From Mytilinidion resinicola (taxonomy: Eukaryota; Ascomycota; Dothideomycetes; Mytilinidiales; Mytilinidiaceae): 64,000 bases of DNA. This document shows, one piece after another, positions 30,905 through 42,705 of the stretch. The translations under genes were made by a program, and so were the position numbers. A model generated the notes under the pieces. That model saw only the letters and a program-made list of their open reading frames with translations. It did no database searches and was not told the DNA's origin. Numbering within the stretch: the stretch's first letter is position 1; each line of letters starts with the position of its first letter. The stretch spans positions 2,662,786 through 2,726,785 of the forward strand of contig NW_022985438.1 of assembly GCF_010093595.1 (NCBI RefSeq), given 5' to 3'.

Positions 30905-31764
30905 TGCTGCCGAATGTAGAAGGACAAGGTGGGCGAGTTAACAGGCGGCCAGAGTGGAATGTGTTGGGATGTTGATGAGCGATGGATAGGATGAGTTTAA
31001 TAACAAATGTCAAGCATCGGGCATATCCAAAGCTGGGAATCGTGGACCTGGAAAGGTGAGTTGAATCACAAGCCCACATCCAAAAAGCAAACCGGGGATT
31101 CTTAGTAGCAGCCAAGCTTGTAATATGGCCCCCACAAGAGATGGGGCACAGTCGACGCCTAAACCCACAGCCTTGCGCGAAACATTGCCAAGTCTCAAAC
31201 TAGTGGAGCATAATTAAAGAAGGCACCGGGGCAGTGCTGTATTCTCTCGCTAAGGCGTCCAAGCATGGGATGTGGTTGTCCGAAGGCTGGGGTCGTTGCA
31301 TAAGGGTGTTTTAGAGAGAGTCCATAATTTCAAGACCACCAGTTGAAGAATTCATCCAGATTAGTTCGACCTGCTTCCTTTAGCATGTTTTCATCATAGG
31401 GCATGAATATATAAAGGTTGATAACAGTAGCGATTGACAACAAGACTCCCAGAGTCCACGAAGGAAAGAGGAAATTCATAGACTTGTCAATGAAATGGGG
31501 GCTGAAAAGGGGGAAGAAGCAATTCCTGCTAGATGAAGCGCTTAGCAGCAGAATACGCCATACGCTGTGCTTACCAGGGTCGCGGCACAGTTCCCGCTCA
31601 ATTATGGAGCCACCAATGATCGAGGGCCAGCTGCTGTGCCGCAAGGCTGTGACAATCTGCAGGAGACGGCACTGCCCGCCCCTAGGTCGCATCCTGGTTC
31701 CACACATAAGGTAGCTGTTCTGCTCAAGTGTATCCGTACACTACGACGAGTGAATCAAGACAAG
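30905..31764. other. Divergent promoter region of the membrane protein and Hsp70-like genes
   Basis: 860 bp. A TATATAAAG lies at 31408-31416, about 350 bp before the Hsp70-like ATG. A short minus-strand ORF with a hydrophobic segment (31330-31479) overlaps it and is treated as a finding rather than a gene. Confidence 0.45.
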
Positions 31765-34193
31765 ATGGAGGTCGTAAAGCCGCACATGGTTATCGGGGTC
31801 GACTTTGGCATGACATGTGAGTGGTGATGTGAGGCTGGAGTGGAGGCCGGGCCTCGGTCACTAGCGCTGAGTCTATTCCCTTTTGGGCCGGCGGCTATTC
31901 CTTCCATCATTCTCTCGATCACTGCAACGAATGCTGATGGTATATCACTTCAGGCACTGGAGTATCTTATGCAAATCTATCAATCGGCTCAGACACAGTG
32001 CGATGGGTTCAGAAATGGCCTGGCCGCTTCCAAGCAAACGAAAATAAAGTCCCCACAGTTGTTGTATATCCAACCAACAAGTCAGAGCCATCATCATGGG
32101 GATTCTTGTCAGAAACAATAGTAGAGACGACCGCCGAAGACAAAGAATACAGGGAGTGGTTCAAAACATCTCTGGATCCCCAGAAGCTACTAAAGAAGCA
32201 AGAGGAGGACCCCGAAAACACAGCGAAATCCATCGCTGAAGTGGAAAAGTGGTACGAGGACTATCTGCGAAAGCTATATCAGTATCTCGCTTTCAAACTT
32301 GAATCGGAACTCTCGGGAGTCACGTGGAAGGATGCGAGAATCGAGTTTCTGTTCAGTGTGCCGACTACCTGGGCGCCTAATCCAACCGTAGAGCTGTTTC
32401 GAAGCATTACCTCAAGAGCTGGATTCGGGGAGCACATTGGCCATTCTGTCTCTATTGGCTTAACGGAAGCTGAAGCAGCTGCTGTGCACGTCTCTACAGA
32501 AGCTTGCGGAATTTTCAGGGTGCGTATTCAAGCAGTCCAAACCGTGGCCGCCGCCTCTCTAATCTAATAACACCTAGGAAAGAGATATATTACTTATTTG
32601 TGACGCAGGAGGCGGCACCACCGACTTATCTGTGCTCCGAGTCACAAACACGTATGGGCAAAGCATCTCATTGGAGCAGCTAGACGTTGTGTTTGGCGAA
32701 ACCATCGGATCTGCCGCCATAGACTTCGGCTTTCAAAAGCTTGTAAGGGCAAGGCTAGAAGCAGCCAACAGTACTATTGAGCTCCCAATATCAATCGACG
32801 ATGCATGTTGGGAGATGATGAAAAGCAGGGACTTCCAGGCAGTGAAGTGCGAGCACGGCTCGCCTGATGATACACCATTTTTCTCAATCGCCATCTCAAA
32901 GTTGCCTCCAGCCTACAATAGTCCGGAGCACAACATCAAAGACGGAGAGATGAAGTTTGCCCGGTAAGTCGCTTCCGAAGCATGAACTGACAAATCGACA
33001 AGTCTGACCATAAGTAGAGAAGATTTACAGCGAATGTTCGACAAACAAATCGAGAAGCTATTCAGACTCATTGATACTCAACTAGAAAGCTTATATCGCA
33101 AGCATCCTTATGAGAGAGTGGTAATACTTCGCCTCATTTCTGTCCTAAGCGTCAATCTAACACTCGACAGTCCCACCTCGTACTCTCCGGCGGTCTCGGA
33201 AACTCGTCCTACGTCCAACAACGCCTAAGCGCCCGCTACGCCTACAGCTCCAACTCACCACATTCTAACGCAAACACAATGCAAGTGCGCATCGCTCCAG
33301 ACCCCCAACTCGCGGTCTGCAAAGGGCTAGTCGCCGACCGCGTCCGCAAGCTAACAACCAGCCAATCCATTCTCGGCTGGCGGTGCTGTCGCGCGTCCTA
33401 CGGCACCATCTGCAAGATCTTGTACAACAAAAAGAACCCCGAACACATCGGCAAGCCGACAATCAAAGACCCCATCAACAACAAACTGTATATCTCACAA
33501 GCCGTGGCGTGGTTCATCAAGAAGGGGGAACCGGTGTCGGTGGATCAGCCTATCATTCACAATTTTTTGAGAAAGCTGAGTCCTGGGGATCCGCGGAGAG
33601 CGTTTCCGACGAGTATTATTACGAGTGATGTGGACAAGGAGTATTTGCCGTTTAACATGGGTCCTAGTAAGATCACTTTTCCCTTTCAGTCGGCAATAGG
33701 CTTAACATGGATGTATTAGATGCAAGACTACTATGCGAGATCGAGTCAGACCTCTCCGCCGCAGACGAGAAACGATTCGTAGAGAAAAACAGGCAGTTCT
33801 GGAGGATCGCAAAACACTACTTCAAGGTAGAGTACCAGGTCAGGGTCTTGATTGGTGCTGCAGATATCAGGTTCGAGCTTTGTGAGTATCTTCACCTCTT
33901 ATATTTACCTCTGCCTTTCGCTCAGTATAAATCTCTTTGAAAGCAACCTAACCACCCCAGGGTTCGACGGGCAAAAGCTCAGCCGTGATCAACCTATTCG
34001 CGTCGAATGGACTTCCGCAACACCACCGCCACCTGAGCCAGTGATACCCGTAGCAGCGCAATCACCAAGCATTTACGTGCCACTCCGTAGCTGGCAGAGT
34101 CACAGTCCGGTCACTAGTATCATCACGTCCAAGGAGAGCAATAATTCGCCTATCAGGCCAGATGGTCAGCGCTTGACTCATTTGTATGCATGA
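31765..34193 (+). CDS. Hsp70-like ATPase (HSPA12-type, fungal)
   Basis: Seven exons: 31765-31816, 31954-32519, 32578-32963, 33018-33120, 33171-33666, 33690-33881 and 33961-34193, 675 residues. Nucleotide-binding motifs of the actin/Hsp70 fold are in order: phosphate-1 GVDFGMTC then TGVSYAN across the first junction, LTEAEAAAVHVS (connect-1 region), phosphate-2 LICDAGGGTTDLSVL, and adenosine motif LVLSGGLGNSSYVQQRL. The LTExEAAA pattern and the absence of a recognisable DnaK substrate-binding domain point to the HSPA12-like branch rather than canonical SSA/BiP chaperones. The C-terminal ~180 residues are family-specific. The 23-nt intron at 33667-33689 is very short, and its boundaries were chosen because GT-AG ends keep the frame; they are less certain than the others. 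The NLR gene follows 471 bp downstream on the same strand. Confidence 0.87.
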
Positions 34194-34664
34194 GAAAAGA
34201 ACAACGAAAGTTTCGATCCAATTTTCTTTTCGAAAAAAGGCGCATTGGATATCCACAGGGGAAATAGATTCATTTTGGGCTATGGGAACTCTACTTATTT
34301 CTCGCTCTAACTGATTTCACTTGATTCCCTCTTTTGATTGGCCATACTAAATGCCAAGTAATAGAACAGCTTAGGTGTATTTGACCTCAAAGTAGTGATA
34401 AAGTAGAAATGATCCAAGTATTAAGTAGTCCTCCCTCACGATTGACGGTGACAAAGTACATGCTCTTATCGTACCGGAAGGATAGCATGGGAGACGTGAC
34501 GGTCCTTGACAGAGAGTTATAGAGCAAGTTCGGCCAATGAAAGGGGCCTCCTGTCGTTGTAGAGTAATCTATTTTTAGACATTTCCTCTCCGCCCTCAGC
34601 TTTCAGCTCTCGACCTCCAAACTTGAACCTTCATCGACCATCGCGATCAAAGTTCTGTGAATTA
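34194..34664. other. Spacer between the Hsp70-like and NLR genes
   Basis: 471 bp, same-strand neighbours. It contains presumed 3' UTR and NLR promoter with a CT-rich leader just before the ATG; no defined element is recognised. Confidence 0.5.
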
Positions 34665-37600
34665 ATGGCCGATCCTATCTCTGCGATTGGATTGGTCGCG
34701 AGTGTTGCTCAACTAATCGATGCGACGATTAAAGTCGTCCAATACAGCAACGGTATCAAGAATGCCTCTAAAGATCAAGCAAGACTTGCAGTGGAGGCAA
34801 GCAGCCTCTTATCGCTGCTTATGTCGCTACGATATGATCTTGAAAACATGAAGACAGAAGAGGACCCTTGGTTTGCGGGGATCCGATCTATAGCGGCCCA
34901 CAAGGGCCCGTTGGAGCAATTCAGCGAGATGATGGAAGAGCTTGCTGCAAAGCTCCTCCGGCCAGCGACGGGAGTGAAGCGACTAGCAAGCAAACTTCTC
35001 TGGCCACTCGAGAAGAAGGAGCTTGACGAAGTCCTTGAAAGAACGGAAAGAATCAAGACGATGATAGCTCTTGCTTATGAAAGAGATGATTTGTGAGTCT
35101 GTCTTCTTATCTGCTTGGCGTCAGCCTGACTCTTCAAGTGCGCTATCGCTTGCCATCAAGGTAGATCTCAATGATGTATCAGACCGAGTAGATGGAGTCA
35201 AGAAACTTCTTCAAGGTCAGCAATCCCAAGTATCAAGTTAGTGTCTCCTCTAGAATGTGGGCTGTCCGACTACTAACTGGTCATAGATCAGGAGAGGAAC
35301 GAAATCATATCCTGGCTATCTCCGTTGACTTATGGCACTCAACATAGTGATATATCCCAACGACACCAAGAAGGCACAGGGAAGTGGCTACTCGAGTCTA
35401 ATGCATTCAAAGAATGGCAAAATAAGAGCAGGAAACTTTTATGGTGTCCGGGGATGCGTAAATACTCAAACCCCGTAATATTTGCTCGGCGCTGACGTTC
35501 TTGTAGCTGGGGCAGGGAAGACGACTCTGGCGTAAGCAAGTTTTTGTCTGGGCTACTATTTAGTCCAACTTAGCTAACGACTTCGAAATCCAGTTCGTTC
35601 ATCAATAGCGAAATACAGCGAACCGCTACTAGAACTCCGGGCATTGGGCTCGCTTATGCTTACTGCAACTACAAGCACGAGAATGAGACTGCCCTTAACA
35701 TTATGGGAAATCTTCTACAACAACTCCTGCATTCAATGGACATACTACCAGGACTTGTGAGAGACCTTCACAGCTCTCATCTTAGAACTGGCACGAGACC
35801 AAAGCAGAAAGAAATCACTAGTTGCCTTGCGGAGGTGATTGGTATGTTCTCTGAAGTCTTCATTGTCATCGATGCCTTTGATGAGTACGACGAAGGCGAT
35901 GGTGTACGAGATGTCCTAGGCAACGCGCTTCTGGACCTGGTTTCATTGCCAAATTCTCATGTCTTGGTCACATCTCGCTGGCTAAACAGCATTCAGAGCC
36001 TATTCCAAGGTTGCATCTGGATTGAGATCCGCGCAACGGACCAAGATGTTTCCAATTACCTTGAGAAAAGGATGGAGAGTTCGTTGCGCCTCCAACGGCT
36101 CATTAAAAGTAACGATCCGCTAAAAACGCAGATCATAAGCACGCTCGTTGACAAAAGCGAAGGAATGTGAGTTCTTACTACAGTCTTATTCGTCAGTTGA
36201 ATACGCTAATTGCTAATTGTTCGAAAGGTTCTTGCTTGCTCAACTTCATATGGACACTTTGATTACAAAATCAAGTATCAAAGCCGTTCGAGAAGCGCTG
36301 AAAACAATCCCAAGCAAGTTGGATGACACATATCATCTTGTCATGGAAAGGATCGAGGATCAAAACGAAGACGATGCAAATTTAGCTCATCGGCTGCTCT
36401 CGTGGCTTACGTACTCTGCTAGGCCACTAACGGTATTAGAACTTCAGCATGCTTTAGCCGTTGAGCTTGCTACGGGCGATGTCGATGACGAGAACTTGAT
36501 TGACCAAGATTCTATGCTGTCCGTGTGTGGCGGGCTTGTCACCATGGAGGAAGAGAGCTCGGTAATCAGATTCATTCATTACACTGCTCAGGAGTACCTC
36601 GAAAGAATACGGGAAAAGCGCTACCCAGGTGCAGAATACACCATCACAGAGACCTGTCTTTCCTATCTTCATAGAGACTGGTCTGCCGTTTCGAGCCAAT
36701 TTTCTACAACGTCACGGAACGCATCTTACCCCTTCTTCAATTATGCTGCCAGATGTTGGGGAATACATGCACAGGGACCCGTTGAACAGGAAGTCGAGAA
36801 CCGCATTATAGACTATCTCTTAGATGATTTCGCGGTCATTCCTGCCGCGCGAATGCTCCAGGACGATCTCAACCTCGTAACTGGTCCCAATCGTAGCATA
36901 CAATATGGCGTCCATGTCGCAGCCTACTTTGGCTTGGGTCATACTCTGGCATGCCTGCTTGAGCGTGGAGCAGACGGCGAGCGCTTGAACGGCTTTGGCC
37001 AGTCGGCGCTAACCATCGCTGCGTCCAGAAATCACAGAGTTTGCCTCAGAGTACTTCTCGATCAGGATATCCAATGCGAGCTTGGACTCTTCCGTCACTG
37101 GACTCTGTTGCATATCTCGGCCATTCTCGGACAGCTTGATCTGGCAAAAGAAGCCATTGCTAAAGATGAAGGCTTGTTGAGCAAAATCGATCCACTTGCA
37201 GTAGCAAATGATGGGTGGACGGCACTACATCGCGCAGCGTTCAATGGCCGCGATACCATGGTGGACTTTTTCTTGAAGAGCGGGGTGAGTGTCGAGTCTA
37301 AAGATGTACAAGGATCTACGGCCGTGCACATAGCTGCTACTAATGGTTATGCATCCGTTATAGAAGCACTGGCGCGATACGACGTGGATGTTAATTGCAA
37401 AACAAAACACGGACATACGGCTCTGCACCACGCGGTCGTCTTCTGTAGGACTTCCCGGGAAGAAAAGGAACAATTAATCCGATTATTGCTTCAACTTGGA
37501 GCAGATGTCAACTGCAAAAACCAATTCGGAAAAACGCCGCTAAGTCTGGCCATCATGCAGGGAGACGAAAAGGTTGTCAAAGTCCTCCTTGATAATGGCG

Positions 37601-38251
37601 CAAAGGCGGAATCAATTTCGATCTGTGCTTCTGCAGGTGGATTTCCGAGTCTTGCCGCGCCCTTTAGTGTCGTGGGTTCACAGAGTCTAGATATCGTTCA
37701 TGTGGACCACGATATCAACTCTATTCTTCGCGAGGAAGATATTGATCGGCTCATAGAAAGAAGGAGGAGAAGGCTACAATTCCATGGGGATTGTTTAGAT
37801 ATCGATGGATTCGAGCAGATGCTTGAAATGGACGACGACGACAACGGCCTGTTTTCATGTTCCATATTTTATCAAGGTCTTCAAGAAATACTCTACGGCT
37901 TGATAGCGCTCAAGGATGCTCGGTAAGCAACACACCGAAGGACTGATACTTATAAAATCTGACTAATATACGACTTCTAGGTTTGTACCGGACAATTACC
38001 CCCCTACTAACCACTGTGTCAACATCCTGGAACTGTGCGGGACTATGGGATTCTCGCCCATGAATGAACACTGTCGGAAACTATATGAGCTTTATCAACA
38101 GCTTCAATATGGAGACGCGGACGCGGAAATAAAGGTTTTAGTGCAAAAGATCGAGGATAACGTGAGGAAGATCGAGGAAGAAATCGGAAGGGTGACACTC
38201 GCAATTGAAGACATCTACAGCACATCTCAGTCTCCTCATGATATTGTCTAG
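34665..38251 (+). CDS. NLR/STAND protein: HeLo-like N-domain, NACHT, ankyrin repeats
   Basis: Seven exons: 34665-35092, 35139-35236, 35287-35457, 35507-35531, 35594-36166, 36228-37922 and 37981-38251, 1,086 residues. The N-terminus (MADPISAIGLVASVAQLID) is the signature of the fungal STAND HeLo-like domain, a predicted membrane-active helical bundle. The P-loop GMPGAGKTTLA at about residue 233 is assembled from three exons, one only 25 nt long. Walker B is FIVIDAFDEYDE near residue 331, then a VTSRW sensor motif and a winged-helix region (LLSWLTYSARPLTVLELQHA). At least six ankyrin repeats span about residues 650-895 (WTALHRAAFNGRD, STAVHIAATNGY, TALHHAVV, TPLSLAIMQGDEKVV). A ~190-residue tail without a known domain ends in a charged helix. 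Such proteins act as intracellular sensors in fungal immunity and heterokaryon incompatibility. The ligand is unknown. Confidence 0.9.
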
Positions 38252-38801
38252 GTTTTCAATGGCTCGTCAAAATGGGCTACCAAGATATGCTCAAGGTTTA
38301 AAGCTACAAGCTAAGATTCGCTCGCTCAGTCATTGATCAGTAATACCTTTCGTGCTCAGGTTTGAGGGCGTAGAGCCTAATCAATTTTCACTCTACTTAG
38401 AATATGTCTTCAATCATGAAGAGGTTGCATATGGATCAGACTTGACAGTCCTTGGAAAACACGTGCGGTGATGGGTTTCGTTTATTTTGTAAAGTTCCAT
38501 TCTGTTTCTCAACTATGAGTTATCTTACAAACACGCCGCCAGCCAAGAAGTCGGGTCTATCTCACATTCCGAATGCTTTCTCAAACTTGGGTGGCTTCTC
38601 CAATCGCCCTATATCCAGGGCCCGAGGAAACATCGCTTCGCCCGTGATTGTTCCCATTTTTGCACTAGAAGCTACCGTAATCATGCAGCTGCAGTGATTC
38701 TCCCCCGTCGCACTCAAAGCTACCATGAACGTGTAGCCGCAGATGCACGTAACATACCGTATGGTCGAGGGGTGTTGATCTTCCCTGCTCCTCCAGCTCT
38801 C
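38252..38801. other. Convergent spacer
   Basis: 550 bp between the NLR (+) and SF3a60 (-) stops. ORFs of up to 100 codons here show no features. Nothing else is seen. Confidence 0.5.
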
Positions 38802-40375
38802 TCAAAGCATACCATTCTTCAACAGATCATTGTAAATCCTCTCCGGCATGACATTGCCCTGCGAATCCTCCATCTGGACAACACCATCAATCGCCTGTTC
38901 CTGCTTCTTCTTGTCGTTGTTGATCTTCTGCCACAAGTTCATGGCCTCCTGAATTTTCGTAATCTCCCTAAAGAGTGTGGTAGTTGTGATACCTAGCGAC
39001 TTCAATCCATAGATATGGCGGGCCTCATTGAAGTGCTTGTCAAACGCCCGTCGGCCCATGTACACGAAGTTACCGCAGATCTCGCAGGGAAACTCGACAC
39101 CGAGACCATGCAGCTTGTAGAGCCAGAACGGAATTGGCTTGCCGTCCCACGCCAGCGGAAGCTTGAGCGGGTTGTAGATTTTGCCTTCTTCGTCTGAGTC
39201 GCCTCCGTCCTCGCCACCAGGGCCACCTGCGTTGTCCTCGTTTTCTGCATACATCGAATCGATCTCAAGTTGGCGTTCCTTATCTGTCATGCCTTGCCTA
39301 CGCTCGACGTTGACTCGAGTATCACTACGCTCAGTCGACATGGCAGCTGCTAGTTTATGGATCCGAAACTCGCGCTCCGCAATCGCGCGCTCCTTGAGGC
39401 GATGGAGAGGCATTACTGATGAGGCGGAGTTGTCGTTGGTAGCTTCCTTGCCGCTTCCGCGGGCTTTGCGCAGTTCGACGGCTTTGATGTGTTTTTTGCC
39501 CGTCAGATGTGCTTTGTAGACATTTTCATTCTTGAAGCTCTTCTCACAGTCCGCGCAGAACAAACTGTCCTTGACAGCATCATCTTGAGGGGCCGCTGGT
39601 CCAGCCTGACCGTTCTTCGACCACCCTGGTACCTCATCCTTCTCCCACGCGTCATCAAACTCCTTGTCGAAAGACTCGAAGAGCTTCTTTAGATCCTCAA
39701 GCGGTTTTGTTCGCTCCATGAAGCTCTCCAGGTAACTCGCAAGTGACGTGATGTATTTGAAGTAATCTTCTGTCATCTTGTCGTTGTACCGCAAGGTGCA
39801 CTGTGGAAGTGTGAATATGTCGAAAATGTCAAGGTACTGCACATAAGGAATACGGCGTGTATCCTTCACGCCCTGGAGGTTGACATATTGCTCATGCAGC
39901 GCCACCAGATCGAAGAATCGGCCACATCCCTCCTCTCCCGTGAATCTAGATTCAAGCTCTGCGACCGCTGCGGCTGCTTCTTCTGGACCCCTCTTGTATG
40001 CGCGCTCCAGATTTTCGACCGGTTCATTGGGGTAACGCCGATGGAAGCTCTTGATCTCCGCAAGCTCCTCGTTGAAAGCCTGGAATGGGTCACCGGTCCT
40101 GTACTTCTGAATGTCGCTTGCTAGTTTCTTGTCCTTGTCTTTGCGGAGGATTTGTGCACGCCTGGCCTGGTTTCGGAAGTGGTCGAGAAACTGCGCGATT
40201 TGATGGTCGCGACTCAGACGGTCCCGTATCTAACAACACAAGTCTGTTAGCTTGCTCGTCGAGAGGAAGAAATAGTACTGACATGCTTTGGGTCCTCAAG
40301 AACGCGGTCGGCAATAGCTTGCTCCAGTCTCTCCATATCCTCCCAAAGGAGCCTCTCATCCTCTAGCGCACTCAT
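38802..40375 (-). CDS. Splicing factor SF3a subunit 3 (SF3a60 / Prp9)
   Basis: Two exons, 40375-40283 and 40229-38802, 506 residues. The intron has an unusual GTCAGT donor. N-terminal SF3a60-binding helices (LEDERLLWEDMERLEQAIAD, DPFQAFNEELAEIKSFHRRY) are followed by YVQYLDIFDIF and a C2H2 U1-type finger (FCADCEKSFKNENVYKAH, LTGKKH). The C-terminal finger is PCEICGNFVYMGRRAFDKHF, then NEARHIYGLKSLGI, the family hallmark. The protein is part of the U2 snRNP SF3a complex that secures U2 at the branch site. Length matches the family (about 500). Divergent from the GT15 gene. Confidence 0.95.
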
Positions 40376-40761
40376 GATTGCGATGTTGATTCGATTTCGC
40401 TTTACAGAAACTGAAGTGAGTCTAGGAGTTCAATCGAATTCACAGACGCGAAGGGCTGGGCCCTGCGTCCTGTCGCAACGGTGAAGCACTAATTCCTAGC
40501 GGCTGAAATTTGACGAGAAGCAGTGAATGCAATTAGGTGAGCTACTGGGCAGAGACCCAGACCAAGTGACAGCGGTTAGTGGGAGGGGGGTGGGGTGCGG
40601 AGGTGAGGTGGCAGCAACAGAAGTGGCGCGTGAAGTTGAAGGTAGAAACGAAGGCGGTCAAGTTCTGCCGGTTATGCAGGTGCGACCACGGGTTGTCGTT
40701 TCCAGGAGTCCTGGAGTGAACGTCTGAGGCCACGCAAGACCACACATCCCCAGTACTCGAT
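40376..40761. other. Divergent promoter region with G-rich tract
   Basis: 386 bp shared by SF3a60 (-) and the mannosyltransferase (+). It contains a plus-strand G-rich tract at 40579-40610. Confidence 0.5.
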
Positions 40762-42116
40762 ATGGCGCTGCCCAAGGGTATACGCATTCTGGCGGCGGCC
40801 ACACTATGTATCTTTTTCTACATGGTTGTACAGATTTTCAAGGCTCCCGAGTCCCTCGAGGCGCCAGGGAGCGGGAAGTTGGGAAAGTTAGACAAATGGA
40901 CCAAAGACCCCCAATTAGATCGTATGTCCATACCTGTTTGCTCTCTTCACATTCTGATCGTCTCTAGCATCCGGAGAACCCCCAGAGCCCCTCCGAAGAG
41001 TCGAGGGCGACAACTACGAGCCCAACAACCCCAACTCAGCCCGGATTAATGCCACGATACTCTCGCTGGTGCGCAATGAGGAATTGGACGACTTGCTGCA
41101 GTCTATGAACGACCTCGAGCGAACATGGAACCACAAATTCAACTACCCCTGGACCTTCTTCAACGACGTCCCCTTCACAGAAGAGTTCAAGAAGCGCACG
41201 CGAGCTGCCACAAAAGCCGCAGTCCATTACGGTACCACCCCCTCCACTATCACCCCAAACCCCCAATCCCTCTAACGCGCGCCCCAGAAATCGTGCCCAA
41301 AGAGCACTGGGACGTGCCCAGCTGGATCAACATGGACCTCTTCGGCGAATCCGTGTCCGTCCTCACCGAGCAAAAAGTGCAATACATGCCCAAGCTCTCC
41401 TACCACCAGATGTGCCGGTGGAACAGCGGCCTCTTCGTGAAACACCCCGCGCTCGCGCACACGCAGTACTACTGGCGCGTGGAGCCCAAGGTGCACTTCT
41501 TCTGCGACGTCGACTACGACGTCTTCCGCTGGATGCAGGACCACAACAAGACGTACGGCTTCAACATCAACATCTACGACTCGCCCGAGTCGGTCACAAC
41601 GCTGTGGCCCGAGACGCGCAAGTTCATGGCGGACCACCCGGAGTACCTGAAGGAGAACAACGCGATCGAGTGGCTGCAGGATAAGGAGCGGCGGCCGGGG
41701 CATAATAAGCTCGCGCATGGATACTCGACGTGCCATTTTTGGTCGAACTTTGAGATTGGCGATATGGCGTTTTGGCGCAGCCAGGCGTACCAGGACTACT
41801 TTGACCATCTGGACCGCGCGGGCGGGTTCTTCTATGAGCGGTGGGGTGATGCGCCGGTGCACTCGATTGCGCTGGGGTTGTTTGAGGATAAGAGCAAGAT
41901 TCATTGGTAAGTCTGCGCGCAGCTCTATCAAAATGGTGTGCTAACGGCAATGATTTTAGGTTCCGTGATATCGGGTATCAACATATCCCCTTCTTTAACT
42001 GTCCTAACAGCCCTAAGTGCAAAGGCTGTGTTACTGGTCGCTTCACCGACGGAGAGGCGTGGCTGAACCAGGAGGACTGCAGGCCGCTGTGGTTTAAGTA
42101 TGCAGGTATGGATTAG
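40762..42116 (+). CDS. GT15 alpha-1,2-mannosyltransferase (Kre2/Mnt1 family)
   Basis: Four exons: 40762-40921, 40968-41231, 41288-41906 and 41960-42116, 399 residues. The protein is a Golgi type II membrane protein: a short cytosolic MALPKGIR, one transmembrane segment (ILAAATLCIFFYMVVQI), a stem, then the catalytic domain. GT15 motifs: ATILSLVRNEELDDLL, FNYPWTFFNDVPFTEEF, YHQMCRWNSGLF, YYWRVEPKVHFFCDVDYDVF, STCHFWSNFEIGDM, and GGFFYERWGDAPVHSIALG, which carries a conserved Glu. It transfers mannose from GDP-mannose in alpha-1,2 linkage to O- and N-glycans of wall proteins. Exon 3 is markedly GC-rich at third positions compared with its flanks. Confidence 0.94.
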
Positions 42117-42705
42117 GATCAGACGGATTATTTTTAGTTCTCTGCTTGCGGAAAACATGGGGTGGCGTTGGGAGTCAGGAGTACTAGAGCTGGAGCCTGT
42201 ACATGGTTATTGTGATCGCATAGAATTGACCCAGTAATTGGGCCCGAAAGTGTGTCAAATGAATGTGAGATTGCTCTGGACTCATGAATTTAGTATCTTA
42301 TCAAGTGGGAGGCTGTCCATGTCTCCAGTCATGAAAGTGTAACTGTTTACTGGTAGAACTCTTGGACCATCGCTTTCCCGTTTAGAATGTGTATCTATGA
42401 AGTCAGTATTGGGACAAGCAAGCTACGGCTGATATCAGCCAAGCCCAATTCACAAGCAGTCAAAAAAGTGGAGTCTCCAAATGAGCTGTACAATTGCTTT
42501 ACCACCAGCACGCCACAAGCGGCATACCGCTTCTCTCTCGCTTCATCTAACCGGAATCCAGGGAAATCATATGATGATACAAGACACAAGTCTCCGCTCT
42601 CCGCTCTCCGCTCTTCAGCACCCGCCAAGCTCTCAACCCCCCATCTACAATCCCAAACTTGTGCTTTTGACGATTCGCCTTTCCGCAGCAGCGGGCGCAG
42701 GAAGC
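42117..42705. other. Convergent spacer
   Basis: 589 bp between the GT15 (+) and COX6 (-) stops. TCTCCGC occurs three times in tandem at 42591-42611. Several short ORFs have no features. Confidence 0.5.

Noticed and set aside
41272..41931. 219-codon minus-strand ORF antisense to the GT15 gene
   Set aside because: It mirrors the GC-rich third exon of the mannosyltransferase, whose GT15 motifs are unambiguous.
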